NCBI RefSeq assembly: GCF_030272615.1
Contig: NC_081415.1
Span: 598,429,335-598,493,334, forward strand
Direction of reading: 5' to 3'
DNA from: Cryptomeria japonica
Taxonomy: Eukaryota; Streptophyta; Pinopsida; Cupressales; Cupressaceae
Length of the DNA stretch: 64,000 bases
Below the pieces are notes generated by a model that saw only the letters and a program-made list of their open reading frames with translations, did no database searches and was not told the DNA's origin. Shown piece by piece: positions 35,056 to 46,088 of this stretch (the stretch's first letter is position 1; every line of letters starts with the position of its first letter). The position numbers were made by a program, and so were the translations under genes.

Positions 35056-35693
35056 TTGCCCCCTTGCGCCAGGTTCATTTGTGGAGATGTAATAGGAACA
35101 CTCATTGAAGGAATGAATGAAGAAGTCGGATTGAATGAAGGAAGAGGGTTGATTGAAGAAGAAGGATTGCCCCCATGACTGGTGATCATAGGTGGAATGT
35201 CTTGTATTGAAGTAGTCATTATGTTTGATGTAAAAGTAGGTATACTAGCAATAGAAGTTGTTAAAGGAATAGAATGATTGACTTGAGTAGGAGGTTGTGT
35301 ATAACCTAAGGTTTCGGCACAACTTTTCAAAGGCATCACATTCGAATCCACAATGTGTGCAATACTACGCAAAATATCAATTCCATTCTTATTACTTTGA
35401 ACCATACGTTTTAGACCCTCAATTAATGAAAGAGATTGACTATCGGGATATTCTTGAGACATCCATTGCTGAAAATCATCAAATTGGTTATCCAATTTCA
35501 AAAGTTGTTCTATAGGAACCTCATGGAGAGCTTCTTCATCATTAAGAGGATTAGAGGAATTACCCGTGTCCTCATTAAAAAGGCCATTCAAATTAGGTTC
35601 CATCTCCTCGGTAATTAAACCTTGGAAAGACTTAATTCTAAGGCTTCGTCTAACGGGAATAGTGTAAGTAGGGCTTATTGTTGTAAAACCCAT
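35056..35693 (-). pseudogene. N-terminal Gag region of family A (element B), truncated
   Basis: Starts MGFTTISPTYTIPVRRSLRI at 35693. It includes an acidic helical part (EQLLKLDNQFDDFQQWMSQE) and a Ser/Pro/Thr-rich linker with LPSFNPTSS. That linker matches the very start of the window (LPSFNNITPPSQS, upstream of the ATG at 54), so this is the missing front of the polyprotein in copy A. The last dozen residues before the stop at 35043 belong to the gag of C, fused at the junction. The role of this N-terminal region in Gag is unknown. Confidence 0.65.
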
Positions 35694-35811
35694 GCACTAA
35701 AGAGAGAGAGAAGATTTTGAATTTTAGAGGTAACAAATTTCAATAAAATCAGCCAATCTCCTAGATTTAAGCTATTAAATAAAATCAGGACAATCTCCCA
35801 AAATTTTGGAA

Positions 35812-36502
35812 AAAATGTTAGGGACCGTGGCGAACAAAGTGCACACGGTCCTCGCAACTTTTTTCAAAATTTTCAGGGATGAAAGTTATGATGATTTTAA
35901 AGCTAATCTGAAAAAAATTGAGTGATTCTACAATCTGTAGATAGGCCAAAATACAGTTGCAATCTCAAAGTTGAACCCTACCAAGATTGTTGAAAAATGC
36001 AAAATTTGAATTTTGAAAAAGAGAGGGAAACTAAAATTTTGAATTTTATGATTTTAGAGGGAATACTAAAAGCAATGCAAGCTTTGAAATTTAAAAGTTG
36101 ACTCAATTTCATGCAAAATTCAATTCTGAAAGTGGAAATCAAGGTTGTTACAATTAAACACTTAATTTCAAAAGTCACAAACTGCAAAAATTTGAATAAA
36201 GCATTGAAATTTCGAATGAATGCCAACACACTTTTCAGATTTAGGACAGTAAGAAACACAATTTTAACACAAATTTCAATTTCAACAATTTTTGAATGAT
36301 TATAAGCCTTTATCCAAGCAATCACTAGACCAACTTTGACTTTAATTTTGAAAGTGTTAGAATTGATGAAATCAGCCAAGATTCTGGATTTTAGCAGAAA
36401 AATACAGTAAGATCTAGCTCCCAAAATTTCAGAAAAAATGTCGGGGACAATGGCGCTCAGGGTGCACACGGTCCTCGCAACTTTTTTCAAAATTTTCAAG
36501 AA
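35812..36502 (-). repeat. Two copies of a ~90-bp segment in the leader of element B
   Basis: Segments 35812-35900 and 36425-36515 are direct repeats on the minus strand (AAAAGTTGCGAGGACCGTGT, GCAC, then GTCCC.. and ATTTTTTC). A shorter version is in the LTR (A: about 4265-4330; B: about 37232-37290). All keep an open frame with the peptide pattern RTVCT-x3-IVP-x2-F. Confidence 0.65.
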
Positions 36503-36857
36503 TGATAGATATTATGATTTTGTTGCGGAATCCAAAGTTACAGCCGATTTGGAGGTGTTTTGATTAGTGAAATTATCAGTCAAAGGTTGAATCAAGAGGG
36601 TTTTAAAAATTAGGGTTTTGACACTTAACCACTTAATTTTCAGAATTAAAGTACAAATATGATTTGACAATTTGCAATAGAAGGGTAGATCTGAAACAAG
36701 CATTAACAATTAAACATTTCACAAGCTCAATTACTAAAAAGAAAATTTTAGGGTTTTTATGCAATTAACCTCTAAAATTTGCAAAAGATCAAACATGGAA
36801 ATGTAATTAAGGAAGCGAATTTTTCAGATCTAACCATGAATAATCAGAATTAGAATG

Positions 36858-36875
36858 TTCACGTTGGGTTCACCA
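36858..36875 (-). promoter_or_regulatory. Primer-binding site of element B
   Basis: TGGTGAACCCAACGTGAA on the minus strand, three bases after the LTR. It starts with the TGG complementary to tRNA CCA ends; I cannot name the tRNA with certainty. Confidence 0.5.
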
Positions 36876-37748
36876 AAATGTAAAGCGGAAAAATCGAACC
36901 CTAGTTGTTCCCCCCACTCCACTCCAAGGAGAGAGAAAGGAGGGTCACTAGGGTTGACGGTTTTCACTTAGGAGAGACTTTACATTCAAAAGAGGGGTTG
37001 AAACCCACAAGATCCAATCCCACACAATGCAAGACTAGATTCTAAATGAGTTTCAACGGTTAAGACATCAAGGATACCCTCTTTTGTAAAGAATGTAGAT
37101 AGAATGATTGAACTAGGAATGCATGTAAAGTAAGAAAGATTCACTTATAAATAGAGATAGGGACACAGGATGAAGCTACGGACAATAAATTAGCAGTAAA
37201 ATGTCGAGATGATGCTATTCTACAAATTTGAGTGAAAGTTGACGGGACGATGGTGCCCGGAGTGCACATGGTCCTTCGAAAAATCCACAAAACGAAGGTG
37301 GATCCATTCATCTTTGCACAAGGATTCCAGATCTTCAATTACAGCCGCGTACCTGCAACCTACACATAGAAAAGAGAGGACGATTGGGGGGTTAGGGATT
37401 AGGGGTTTTCCTTTAGGTCAAACCCCGGTTTTGGAATATACCAAGAAATGAGAATGTTGTAAATGTAAATGTTTGTAATGTAAACAAGTACTGATACCTT
37501 GTTGTAAGAATGTTTGTATTCCTACATGTGAAGGTGTAATGTATGTTGTATGTTGTAAGTTGTAAGTGATCTCCTCTTCAATGGTTGAATCCTTGTCTTG
37601 AATGCAACACCTAGCCTTGAATGGAGACTTAGAATACTCAATTTCTTGAACGAATGCTTGAATGCTTGAATGTTTGAATGTTTGAATATCGCTTCCACGC
37701 CTTGCTCTTGCTTATTTCCTTCCTCCCTTTCTAGGAGAGGAAAAGTAG

Positions 37749-37756
37749 TTTATATA
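37749..37756 (-). promoter_or_regulatory. TATA box of LTR B
   Basis: TATATAAA on the minus strand, same context as in LTR A. Confidence 0.55.
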
Positions 37757-37879
37757 CTTGTCAATTAGGGTTGAGAGACTGATTTTTCTGACCTTAGGCC
37801 GACCTAGAAGCATTGTTTTCCGAATTGCAAACTTAAAGACCCGATGCCCAACAAGAGACCGGGCCCAAAATAGGGCCAG

Positions 37880-37972
37880 GGACCAGGGCGCTGGGCGCCA
37901 TGGTCCTGGGGGACCAGGGCGCTGGGCGCCATGGTCCTGAAGGACTAGGGCACTGGGCGCCATTGTCCCACC
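37880..37972 (-). repeat. Three 31-bp GC-rich, self-complementary units in LTR B
   Basis: Units start at about 37880, 37911 and 37942. Each reads GGACCAGGGCGCTGGGCGCC followed by ATGGTCC, so GGACCA pairs with TGGTCC and GGCGC with GCGCC. The third unit is more diverged. CpG is kept in a CpG-poor neighbourhood. Confidence 0.75.
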
Positions 37973-38140
37973 TCCCGGGACAACAGGATGCAAGGAAGGA
38001 TCAGGCCAAGGTGCAGAACTATGCAGTTTTTGATGTCGCAAGCAGGTTTCAGGGTCTCCATTCAGGTTCAACGTTGCGCCGCCATCGTGAAGACCCAAAT
38101 GCAGTCAAAATTACAAGTGTCACAATTTTAGGACGCTACA

Positions 38141-38572
38141 ATCATTTTCATGACTGAGTCTTAGATTTTCATTTCCAACATCATTGAGTATCCTAGTTAA
38201 GTCATCTTCATTCTTCTTTCTATCTTCAATGTCTTTACAAAATCTCATAGTCATGTCTTGCATTTCATTCCTCATATTCATGTTTTCTTGCCTCAATTTG
38301 TTCACCAGCTCATTAAGAGTTTCATTTTCATCATCATTACTCTGCATCTTCTCATGAAGTTCTTTTCTTTTATTTCTAGCAATAGTAAGATTCTCCTGAA
38401 GTCCTTGAATGAATTCTTGTGAAGTCCTCAGATCATCTTCAAGTTTGATATTCTTCAACTTCTTTGAATCAAGGTCTACAAGAGCTCCTTCCAATTGCTT
38501 TCTTAAGTTCTCCATCTGTACCGGTGTCAAAATATTCCTCAAGCTGTTAGGATTTTGAAAATAGAGGACCAA
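38141..38572 (-). pseudogene. Gag coiled-coil fragment of element C, cut by element B
   Basis: Starts just after the primer site and encodes a long charged coiled coil (MENLRKQLEGALVDLDSKKL..., ending LSHEND at the B junction). Its end overlaps the start of the gag of C1 (KDIEDRKKNE.DLTR), so together the two copies outline the whole gag. The zinc knuckles of C are lost in the deletion beside element B. The frame up to 38572 includes codons over an upstream part that may not be translated. Confidence 0.7.
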
Positions 38573-38584
38573 GATCTAATACCA
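38573..38584 (-). promoter_or_regulatory. Primer-binding site of element C (tRNA-Met type)
   Basis: TGGTATTAGATC on the minus strand, two bases from the LTR end; close to TGGTATCAGAGC. Confidence 0.75.
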
Positions 38585-38586
38585 AT

Positions 38587-39375
38587 TGTTAGGATTAATG
38601 ATAGTCCCAAAGATACTAAGAGGGAGTGGTGAATCAATATCTAACCGATTAACAAATTTTTTAACCTTATTAAGTATTTTGTATTCCAAAACAGTGTACC
38701 GGTAAATAAGAACTAATGCAGTAAATAGGAACAATAAAGATAGCATAGAAAACACACCATAACACAAGATGTTTAACGAGGAAACCCGGTGTGGGAAAAA
38801 CCTCGGTGGGATTTGTGACCCACAATATTCACTCACTAGCAAATGAATGGATATTACTTACAATGTGGTGCCTACACATGCAGGAAGGCCAACTACCTAG
38901 AGCTCACTGCTCAATCTACAAAATGGAAGTCTCACTAACTTACAAAATGGATTATGATAATCCAATATAATTTACTGCTACAATTCAACATGTGCTATGC
39001 CAGGTTCAGTACCAGTTTAAGCTCATACTATAACCATAAACCTTATACAAAATCTGCCTTAATATTCACTTATTAGTTCTATCATATCCACCATTTGTCC
39101 ATCATTACAAAATGATTTACAAGATCCTATACATATATGATTCTATTTAAATATACCATGTTAGCTTTACAAAAAGATATTTACAATTTAATATAATAAA
39201 CAAAAGTTTGTTCTTGTCGGCTGGGGTGCCGGTATACATTGTTGTTGTTGCCGGTGAAGTGTCTGCCGGTGTTGGTGCCTGTCAGTGCCTTTACCAAATG
39301 AATGTTGGGTGGTTGTCAGTATGTTGCCATGAATGACAACACCATCATTTCTCACTAGAGTGTAGAATGCCAACA
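38587..39375 (-). repeat. 5' LTR of element C (789 bp)
   Basis: Minus orientation, TGTTGGCATTCTACACTC at 39375 to CATTAATCCTAACA at 38587. Contains the hairpin set (third stem 38871-38884, with a G-T pair). Confidence 0.85.
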
Positions 39376-39462
39376 TCTCCGCTAGACGGTTTCCTTTTCC
39401 GGCCCTTTGTCATTCTAGGCAGCTTCTCCCGATAGCAACTCCTTGGCGACTGTAGGCTCTGT

Positions 39463-40102
39463 TGTCCTACATGACATGTGTTGGACTAGTAGTTGATCTT
39501 ATGTGCATACTTCTTTATGGGTCAACTAGTTGGATATGTGACCTACAATTGGCATTGTGGTCATGATGATAGATGTCACAGGTATAGGTGTGAGTCCTAG
39601 TTTAGGACCTGACTGAATAGATGAAGATCAGAGGTTTGTGTTTCAGGGGGAGTTCAGGGCCATATTATCTAATTAATATCAGACATGCTGAACTCAGTAG
39701 TATATCTGATAGTTGTTTGACAACATAGGTGTTCTTGTGACCCTTGTATGTCTGTATTAAATTTTTTCATTTATTAAAGCCACCATCTGTTGTCTCGATG
39801 AAGAAAAGAATAGGAAGAAGATGTGCATGACACCGAGTGAAAGGAAGAAGAATTTGGTTAACCTACACAAAAGAGATATGTGATTTTAATAGTACAATCA
39901 CATTTGATTCATACCAACATTAGCATCAACAATTGGTACTGTCTGAGGCCCTCATGGTCAAAGAGAGAGATGTAGCATAATCTGACAAGCAGAAGAAAAA
40001 GACTCTGCAGTGTGACCCTTTTCCATTGTTGTCAAAGGGGGAGAAAGATATTGTAGTATACCAGATACTACATGTGTTGCCATCAATGCCCAAGGGGGAG
40101 AT
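39463..40102 (+). mobile_element. 3' internal end of a D-type element, left of the first D LTR
   Basis: Aligns with 50158-50801, the untranslated end of D before its 3' LTR, including GACATGTGTTGG, two AAGGGGGAGA tracts and CATCAATGCC. So an LTR-internal-LTR array existed, and this is what remains of the leftmost internal part. The 87 bases before it (39376-39462) are the right flank of element C. Confidence 0.7.
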
Positions 40103-41687
40103 TTTTGGCATTGTGTTGTCATTGATGCCAACCAGTATAGAAGAATGTAACTAGTATGATAGATTGATGGTACTGCTATCATTCATGTCAACCGGTATAG
40201 GAGGATAAACGATATAGGAGAAGAGTTGATGTGTTGTCATTAGTGACCATCAGTATGCAAAAGGATGAACCGGTATGTATCAGTATGCTAGTGGTGTTGT
40301 TAATAGACCGACGAGTAAAAGGTTGTTGACATAGTGATGCATACAAAAGGCATGAAAGACAAGGCATACTGGGAGGATAATTGTGATAAAGAGGCAAAAT
40401 GTTATTTGAATCACATCAACATCAGAGGAGAAGGATGAACAAGTCACTAGTATGTTGTGTGGATGCAAAATAGCAGGACTCCGAATGGATAGAGATGTAG
40501 TCACCATGTGAAGAGATGACTAACAATGAATGAGCCCACACCAGATCAGATGTCCCTATTTGAAGATATGTTGCACAAACAAAGAAGCCACATGAGTGCA
40601 ATGCAGGATGTAAATGACAAGAAATCACTACCACCGGTAAGTGGAACTTATCTCCTATTTTGCATAGTGTGCATCATAGTTATGTGAGATAAGGAAGAAG
40701 ACGTAAAGGCAAGTGTTTGATGGATCACACTAGATCTATCAGTGAATCAAAGGAATGCCTCAAGTGCATGAAATTAGGGATATGCATTGGACAGACAGAA
40801 AAAATGGCCGAATTAAAGATGGAGTCTGTTGAAGGTTGATGACATGGTTTCATCAAGAGTGTTTACCGGTATGAAAGTCAGCCCGTAATATGAACAAGGT
40901 GCATATGCAGAAGAGTCCCATCTGATGAAGATGTGCACAAGGTAGGTTAGCAAGAGTGTTGATCAGTCGAGTGTTCCACCGGAAAAGAATCAGAGTGCAA
41001 GGTTGATGACATGGTGTCATCAGGATGGCTACCGGTAAGGAAGCAAAAATGCTAAGAGATGTTCTTCTACCTGGTGAGAATGAGCATGCTATGGATATAA
41101 ATGTCTGGCAAGAGGTTAAAATGTTCCACTGATAGTTCAGCAAAGAGAAGACATGAAGGTTAAGAGGTAAAGTGTGAGATACCGATAGGGTTAGTGAACC
41201 GGTAGAAAAGAAGAACCGATTGAGTGTTTGGTCGGTGATCCTATCTAAGCTCACACAAAGGTCCAAGCTGACAGCTGGTCAACAAAGGTGTCGTGTGGAG
41301 TCAAGGTGGTGGACTTGCATGCAGCGGTAGATGGAGTGTGCACCGATGAGGTTGGTGCAAATTTGGTCGATATTAATGGTAGACCCTGTAAATCATGAGA
41401 TGTGTTGCAGAGGTTTGTGGGTCGAGATCCAGGATAGATTGATTGTGTAGGTTGGTTTGGTGAAGGAAACAACTAAGCCATTTATGGCGTTTGACCAAGG
41501 GATGAACTGACAAATTGAATGTAGAATGCCAAACATAGAAAGCATGTTTTGGAAGGCACAAAAATGGCGGTGATGTACAAATAGCTATCTGGGCGATTAG
41601 ATCTGATTGGATTTGGTTTGCCTCGAGGTTGATGAGGAAACCCTAACCGCCTATGATTTGAATTGGATTTTGGTGGGAAGACTCAGA

Positions 41688-41695
41688 TATAAAAA
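41688..41695 (+). promoter_or_regulatory. TATA box of LTR D (5' copy)
   Basis: TATAAAAA before TGGAAGCC; the 3' copy has the same at 52415-52422. Confidence 0.5.
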
Positions 41696-42180
41696 TGGAA
41701 GCCAAAGATATTGTTAAGTGTTGTTGGATGGGAGAGAATATAGCTACTGCAAAATGATTGAGTGTTGCAAGAGAGAGTTAAATCATTAAAAGTGAAAATA
41801 GCAAAAGATAACAGTGATTGAGTGAGTGAAGGTTAAACTGGCGATAAGGTTTAACAGAGAGTTTAACCAGTATGATTTGAGCTACCAATAAAGAAGCTAT
41901 ATTGCATCAAAGAAGCTAACCAATAGGTTCTTGTACCGGTAGAAGACAATAGAGGATGTTGAAGTCCAAATTAGTGAAGGAGAGATCTGGAAAAGAAGAT
42001 GTAGAGAAAGGTAACCGATAGAGCCTAAACCGGTAAAGCAACAACAGATAGAGGTGAACTGGTGTAGTAGAGAAGATGTCTCACTGGTAGATCGAAGTAT
42101 ATGAAATGGTTACAAGATTCAATTGTAATAGTATAAATTATTTTGTATTTGATGCTATCATTGTGATCACTAAGTTATAG

Positions 42181-42322
42181 CTCGATGCAGGGGTTGTAGC
42201 TCCTTTGGGTTGTAGCCCATAAACAAGTTAGGGGTTGGTGCTCCTTGGGTTGGTGCCCTAAATCAGGGGTTGTAGCCCATAAACAAGTTAGGGGTTGTAG
42301 CTCCTTGGGTTGGTGCCCTAAA
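42181..42322 (+). repeat. Minisatellite-like GGGGTTG..CTCC..GCCC repeats in LTR D
   Basis: Four units of about 30-45 bases alternate GGGGTTGTAGCTCC and GGGGTTGGTGCTCC, each followed by TTGGGTTG and GCCC(T)A. Several can fold as TTAGGG...CCCTAA stems. Related blocks are at 52911-53051 and 25501-25630. Located between the TATA box and the LTR end, so they are probably transcribed. Confidence 0.65.
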
Positions 42323-42598
42323 CTTTGTAACAGATTTCATTGTGAGGCTGGATTGGAGTAGTAGAGTACAACAACATTGCTCACCGAGGTTTTTCCCATC
42401 TCGAGTTTTCCTCATACATACTAGTGTTATGTGATGTCCCTTTGTGTGTGTTTGCATTTGTGGTGGTCTCTCCTTTAACCTGTAAGTGTGCATTGAGTTA
42501 GAATCTGTGAACTGGTATGCTCACCTAGAATAGTTAAAGGGAAAAGTTTGAGAACCACTGAGTCACCCCCCTCTCAATGGTGCATTGTGTCCAGCAAT

Positions 42599-42610
42599 TG
42601 GTATTAGAGC
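42599..42610 (+). promoter_or_regulatory. Primer-binding site of D (tRNA-Met)
   Basis: TGGTATTAGAGC two bases after the LTR. Confidence 0.8.
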
Positions 42611-42667
42611 ATAGGTACTCTATTCGTTAAGATTTCTCTCACTTGGGTTGATCCTATCTAGGACACA

Positions 42668-44930
42668 ATGGTTAAGTGTGAATCAATTTTAGCTCTTGTA
42701 TTTGATGGGTCAAATATACTATGTGGAGTTAAAGAATGGAAGTTTATTTGTCTACCCTAGGTTATGATGTCTGGAAGGCAGTTGTTAATGGTCTCCCTAG
42801 GAGTCTCAGTCCTCCCATCATTCCTGAAGAAGAAAGAAGATCCTTGTGCAATGATGAAGCCATGAAGGCTATTTTAATTGGACTAATCGATGATGTTTCC
42901 TCATAGGTGGACAAGTGCAGATCAATAAAAAGTCTATGGGATAGACTAAAAAAAATCTATGGAAATGAGCCTACCATTGTCAGTTCAGTTTGTGAGAGTG
43001 AGAAGAGAAATGTAGCCAACACATGTACATATGACAGAGGGAGATCAGATTGTTGCAATAGCAAGGGTGATGAAGAGACTCATCTCTTCATGGCCCATGA
43101 GACAGCTATTGAGTATCACACATCAAAGGGGATAATGCAGATAGATCCCACCGATGTGATGTGTTTGATAGTGATAATGAAGAAGATGAAGAAGAAGGAG
43201 ACAATGTAGATAGATCTAGCTAGTAAGATCTATTTGGAAGTGATGATGAAGAAGAAGATAATGCAGAAGTTGATCTTGAAGCAGAACTTGTAGGTGCACT
43301 TGATGAGCTTCGCAGAGTTAGAAATGAATACAAGTTATTCAAGAATGTTGCGGTTGTTGAGAAAAACTGGTTGATCAAATATATTTAAGATTCTAAGAAA
43401 TGTATCTCATTCAACAAGAAGACACCATGAAGTGCAGGTGTAAAGATCTAGAGGCTGAACTAGAAGCAAAGGATAGAAAGCATCAACAGATAGTAGGTGA
43501 AATGAAGTCTCTCAAAAAAGACCTTGAGAAATGTCAAGAAGAGCTCAAGGTGAGAATCCAGGTTGATGGTAGTAGTGATGCCTTGGACAAGATGTTGAAG
43601 AAGCAAAAGCATGCCAAGGATACTAGTGGATTAGGAAGTGGTGTCGGTGAATTCTCCACAAGAAAGAATGTCCCCCACAATGACATTTTATTTGTCTCCT
43701 CAATTGGAGAGAATAAGAGACAAACCTTCACTATTAGAAATGCTCCCCTGAAGAAGGTTGACCTAACCACAACTAGTGAAGACCTACAGACAAGAATGAA
43801 GATCGATGCTGCAAGAAGGAGGAACAATGCAGATCCCAAAGGAAAAGGGAAAATGGAAGAAGACAGCTTCATCGGAAGCAAGAACATGAGAAGATAGCCT
43901 AGAAGACCTCCTAACGATAGAAGACAAGGAGATGTTGCTACCCACATGTAAAATCAAGTGTGGAAGAAGAAGGGATTTGATAGAAGACCCGCAAAGAATG
44001 GACAACCCAGGATCCATTCTCAGAGAAGCAGAAATGGAGATGCCAAACTGGTAAGATCACCTCATGTTTGGCAGAATAAATTTGTAAGTAATATCTCTCC
44101 TCTCTCTAGTTATTTCTTTGCATGTAATGGCTATGGCCATAGAGGAGATGAATGTAGAAAGGTATCTAGAAGAAACTATCTAAGATCTCATAAAAATCAT
44201 GTATATGAGCATAATGCATCTAGAGGTAGAAGCATGCATATCCCCTCTCCTAGTTATGCTAGGAAGAATCCTTTTTTTGTTCCTAATAATGGAAATATTA
44301 TTTGTTATATCTGCAATGGATTAGGTCATAGAAGTTATGATTGCAGGAGGAAGAACTTGTAGTCCTATTTTAATCGGTGGAACAACCATGCTTAGTATGA
44401 GAGTAGATACATGGGATATGAGTAACATAGACCTTCTTAGAACAAAAGGAGAAATGTTCCTACACAATCAATGAATCCAAGGAAATTGGTAACTAGCCAC
44501 AATGGTATGATCAGAAGAGGAAGAGAAAACTGGTACACTAGAAGGTTCCCAAACCATGAGATTGGCATGGATGTTGTCTGCTACTACATCACTACTTCTG
44601 GTCATGGTGCAGAATCTGGAAGTGTAAGGATCAATCAACAGGAGCGGAAGAAACCTACTCCCTAGATTATAAAGGCGAACAAAAGTGAGACCAAGCAAAC
44701 ATGGAGGAAGAAGCTGAAAGATAAGAGCATGGGCCAACATTGTGCATTCTATGGAAAAGTGATATCACCTATGGCTTAAAGGAGATATAAGTCTAAGGGG
44801 GAGCTAAATGCTGATCAAATCATTCACCCCCTTAGTGAAAGTGGACAAGAAGAAGAACAAGTTGTTGTCGGTAAGAGGTACAAAATGAAATGGCAGTGTG
44901 TGTGTGTAGTTACTGCCTTGAATACACATG
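42668..44930 (+). pseudogene. Copia-type gag of D, decayed
   Basis: ATG at 42668, then LALVFDGSN, a frame shift, and YDVWKAVVNG, the usual start of plant Copia Gag. KSLWDRLKKIYGNEP (near 42940) is the UBN2-type core. A coiled coil lies at 43400-43600 (CKDLEAELEAKDRKHQQIV). Two knuckles follow: FFACNGYGHRGDEC (first Cys lost, near 44110-44155) and CYICNGLGHRSYDC (near 44305-44345). After that, basic frames continue to element E without protease, integrase or RT. Stops at 42904, 43207, 43387 and elsewhere show it is not functional. It probably once encoded a large Gag only. Confidence 0.65.
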
Positions 44931-44935
44931 GAAGA

Positions 44936-46031
44936 TGTTGGTATTATGGATGTGTTGCATTAGTTTTGTCATTTATGTCAACACTTATCCTTCTAGAGAT
45001 CTACATTATTGATTTGGTCTATAGTTATGTTGGTTTATTGATGTATCGACACATTATGTTTACTGGCAAGGTCAGTGACTTATGCACACTCACCGGTATA
45101 TGCTCACCGACAGGTTATATGGTTAACCGACACTGATGATGACTTGTTATCATCTGAAGATCACTTGATTATGTTAGAGACATGGTTTGGATACTTGGTT
45201 TTGGTATTTTGGTTATTGGTCTAATCAGGTTGACATATTTGTTGTTACCGATAGATTGGTCTAGGTTAAGGACCGGTATACATTATCTATTACAGACCAG
45301 TACGACACTTTATGGAGATGATTTATTGATTGGATATTGTTGTAAATGCATTAGGCCATGTTGTATCACATCGAGACTTATTTGTAATTGATTTAATTGT
45401 AATACTCTTAGTGAGCCAACCTACACATTTGGTCTTAGGTTTTGTATATATGTAAGATCTCATTTGTGAGATATGAGAGGCTATGGTTATGGTATTGTGG
45501 TATTGAGGAATCATATGAGCAGATCTTAGAGAGAATCAAGAAGACATCATTTGAAGGTTCAAGGAAGGTTTGAAGGTAATTATCAGAGATTAACTAGTAC
45601 TGAATCCAGCATTGGAGAAGCTACTTTGAGCAGTACATTATTCTAGGATTTAACCATCCTACTATAGTCATTGTGACTCCCATTTGAGTAGTGTGCTCTA
45701 AGTGGTTGGCCTTTCTGCATGTGCAGACCCCATTTGTATACACATACTATCTGCAGTAGTATCATCTGAATATGGGTAAGGTTTCCCATTGTAGTTTTTC
45801 CCCTTACAGGGTTTCCATGTCAAAATCTCTATGTTATATGTTGTGGATGTTGTTTCTCTTTCTATTTCATGCATTAAGTTTCATTGGTATTGTTAATAAC
45901 TGGTAATCTGTTAACCGACATCAGTTTGGTTTACCGGTATTAAGTAATAAGTTTGATTAAGTAATAATTGGGTTGAAATTCATTAACAGATTCACCCCCC
46001 TCCCTCTCAATTGTTCTTCTAGTTCCTAACA
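44936..46031 (+). repeat. 5' LTR of element E (1096 bp)
   Basis: TGTTGGTATTATGG to AGTTCCTAACA. Carries the hairpin set; third stem TCTGCA-TG-TGCAGA at 45714-45727. Confidence 0.85.
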
Positions 46032-46033
46032 AT

Positions 46034-46045
46034 TGGTATCAGAGC
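46034..46045 (+). promoter_or_regulatory. Primer-binding site of E (tRNA-Met)
   Basis: TGGTATCAGAGC, a perfect match to the classic plant Copia site, two bases after the LTR. Confidence 0.9.
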
Positions 46046-46088
46046 CAAGTCCTCTTTTTGCAGAAGTCTAACTCCTTGAGGAGATCCT

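Larger units (their letters stand above)
35056..38140 (-). mobile_element. Element B: second family A copy, 3'-truncated, nested in C
   Basis: A complete 5' LTR (36879-38140), primer site, leader with internal repeats and the N-terminal gag region are present. It ends abruptly at about 35056, where the end of the gag of C resumes (compare 10795-10815 of C1). It supplies the part of family A that lies before the window for copy A. Confidence 0.8.
36879..38140 (-). repeat. 5' LTR of element B (1262 bp)
   Basis: Minus orientation, TGTAGCGTCC at 38140 to CGCTTTACA at 36879. Aligns with 3458-4679 end to end; TATA box at 37749-37756. The size difference is partly the extra 31-bp repeat unit. Confidence 0.85.
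30454..39375 (-). mobile_element. Element C: complete-ended pol-less LTR element (gag + ORF-X), with nested element B
   Basis: LTRs at 38587-39375 (5') and 30454-31220 (3') in minus orientation, tRNA-Met primer site, gag start, ORF-X and polypurine tract are all in order. Flanks TTTCC (30449-30453) and TCTCC (39376-39380) differ at one base and fit a 5-bp target duplication. Element B (about 35056-38140) sits in gag; the zinc-knuckle part of gag and the 3' part of B are missing together, so a deletion followed the insertion. The two LTRs are very similar by eye, apart from an indel near 38680. Confidence 0.85.
40103..42596 (+). repeat. 5' LTR of element D (2494 bp)
   Basis: Start mutated (TTTTTGGCATTG instead of TGTTGGCATTG); ends GTGTCCAGCA. 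Aligns along its length with 50802-53324. TATA box at 41688-41695. Confidence 0.8.

Noticed and set aside
40188-41561. Overlapping minus-strand frames rich in His, Cys and Ser
   Set aside because: Antisense to the D LTR; the same frames appear in the other LTR copy and have no coding pattern.
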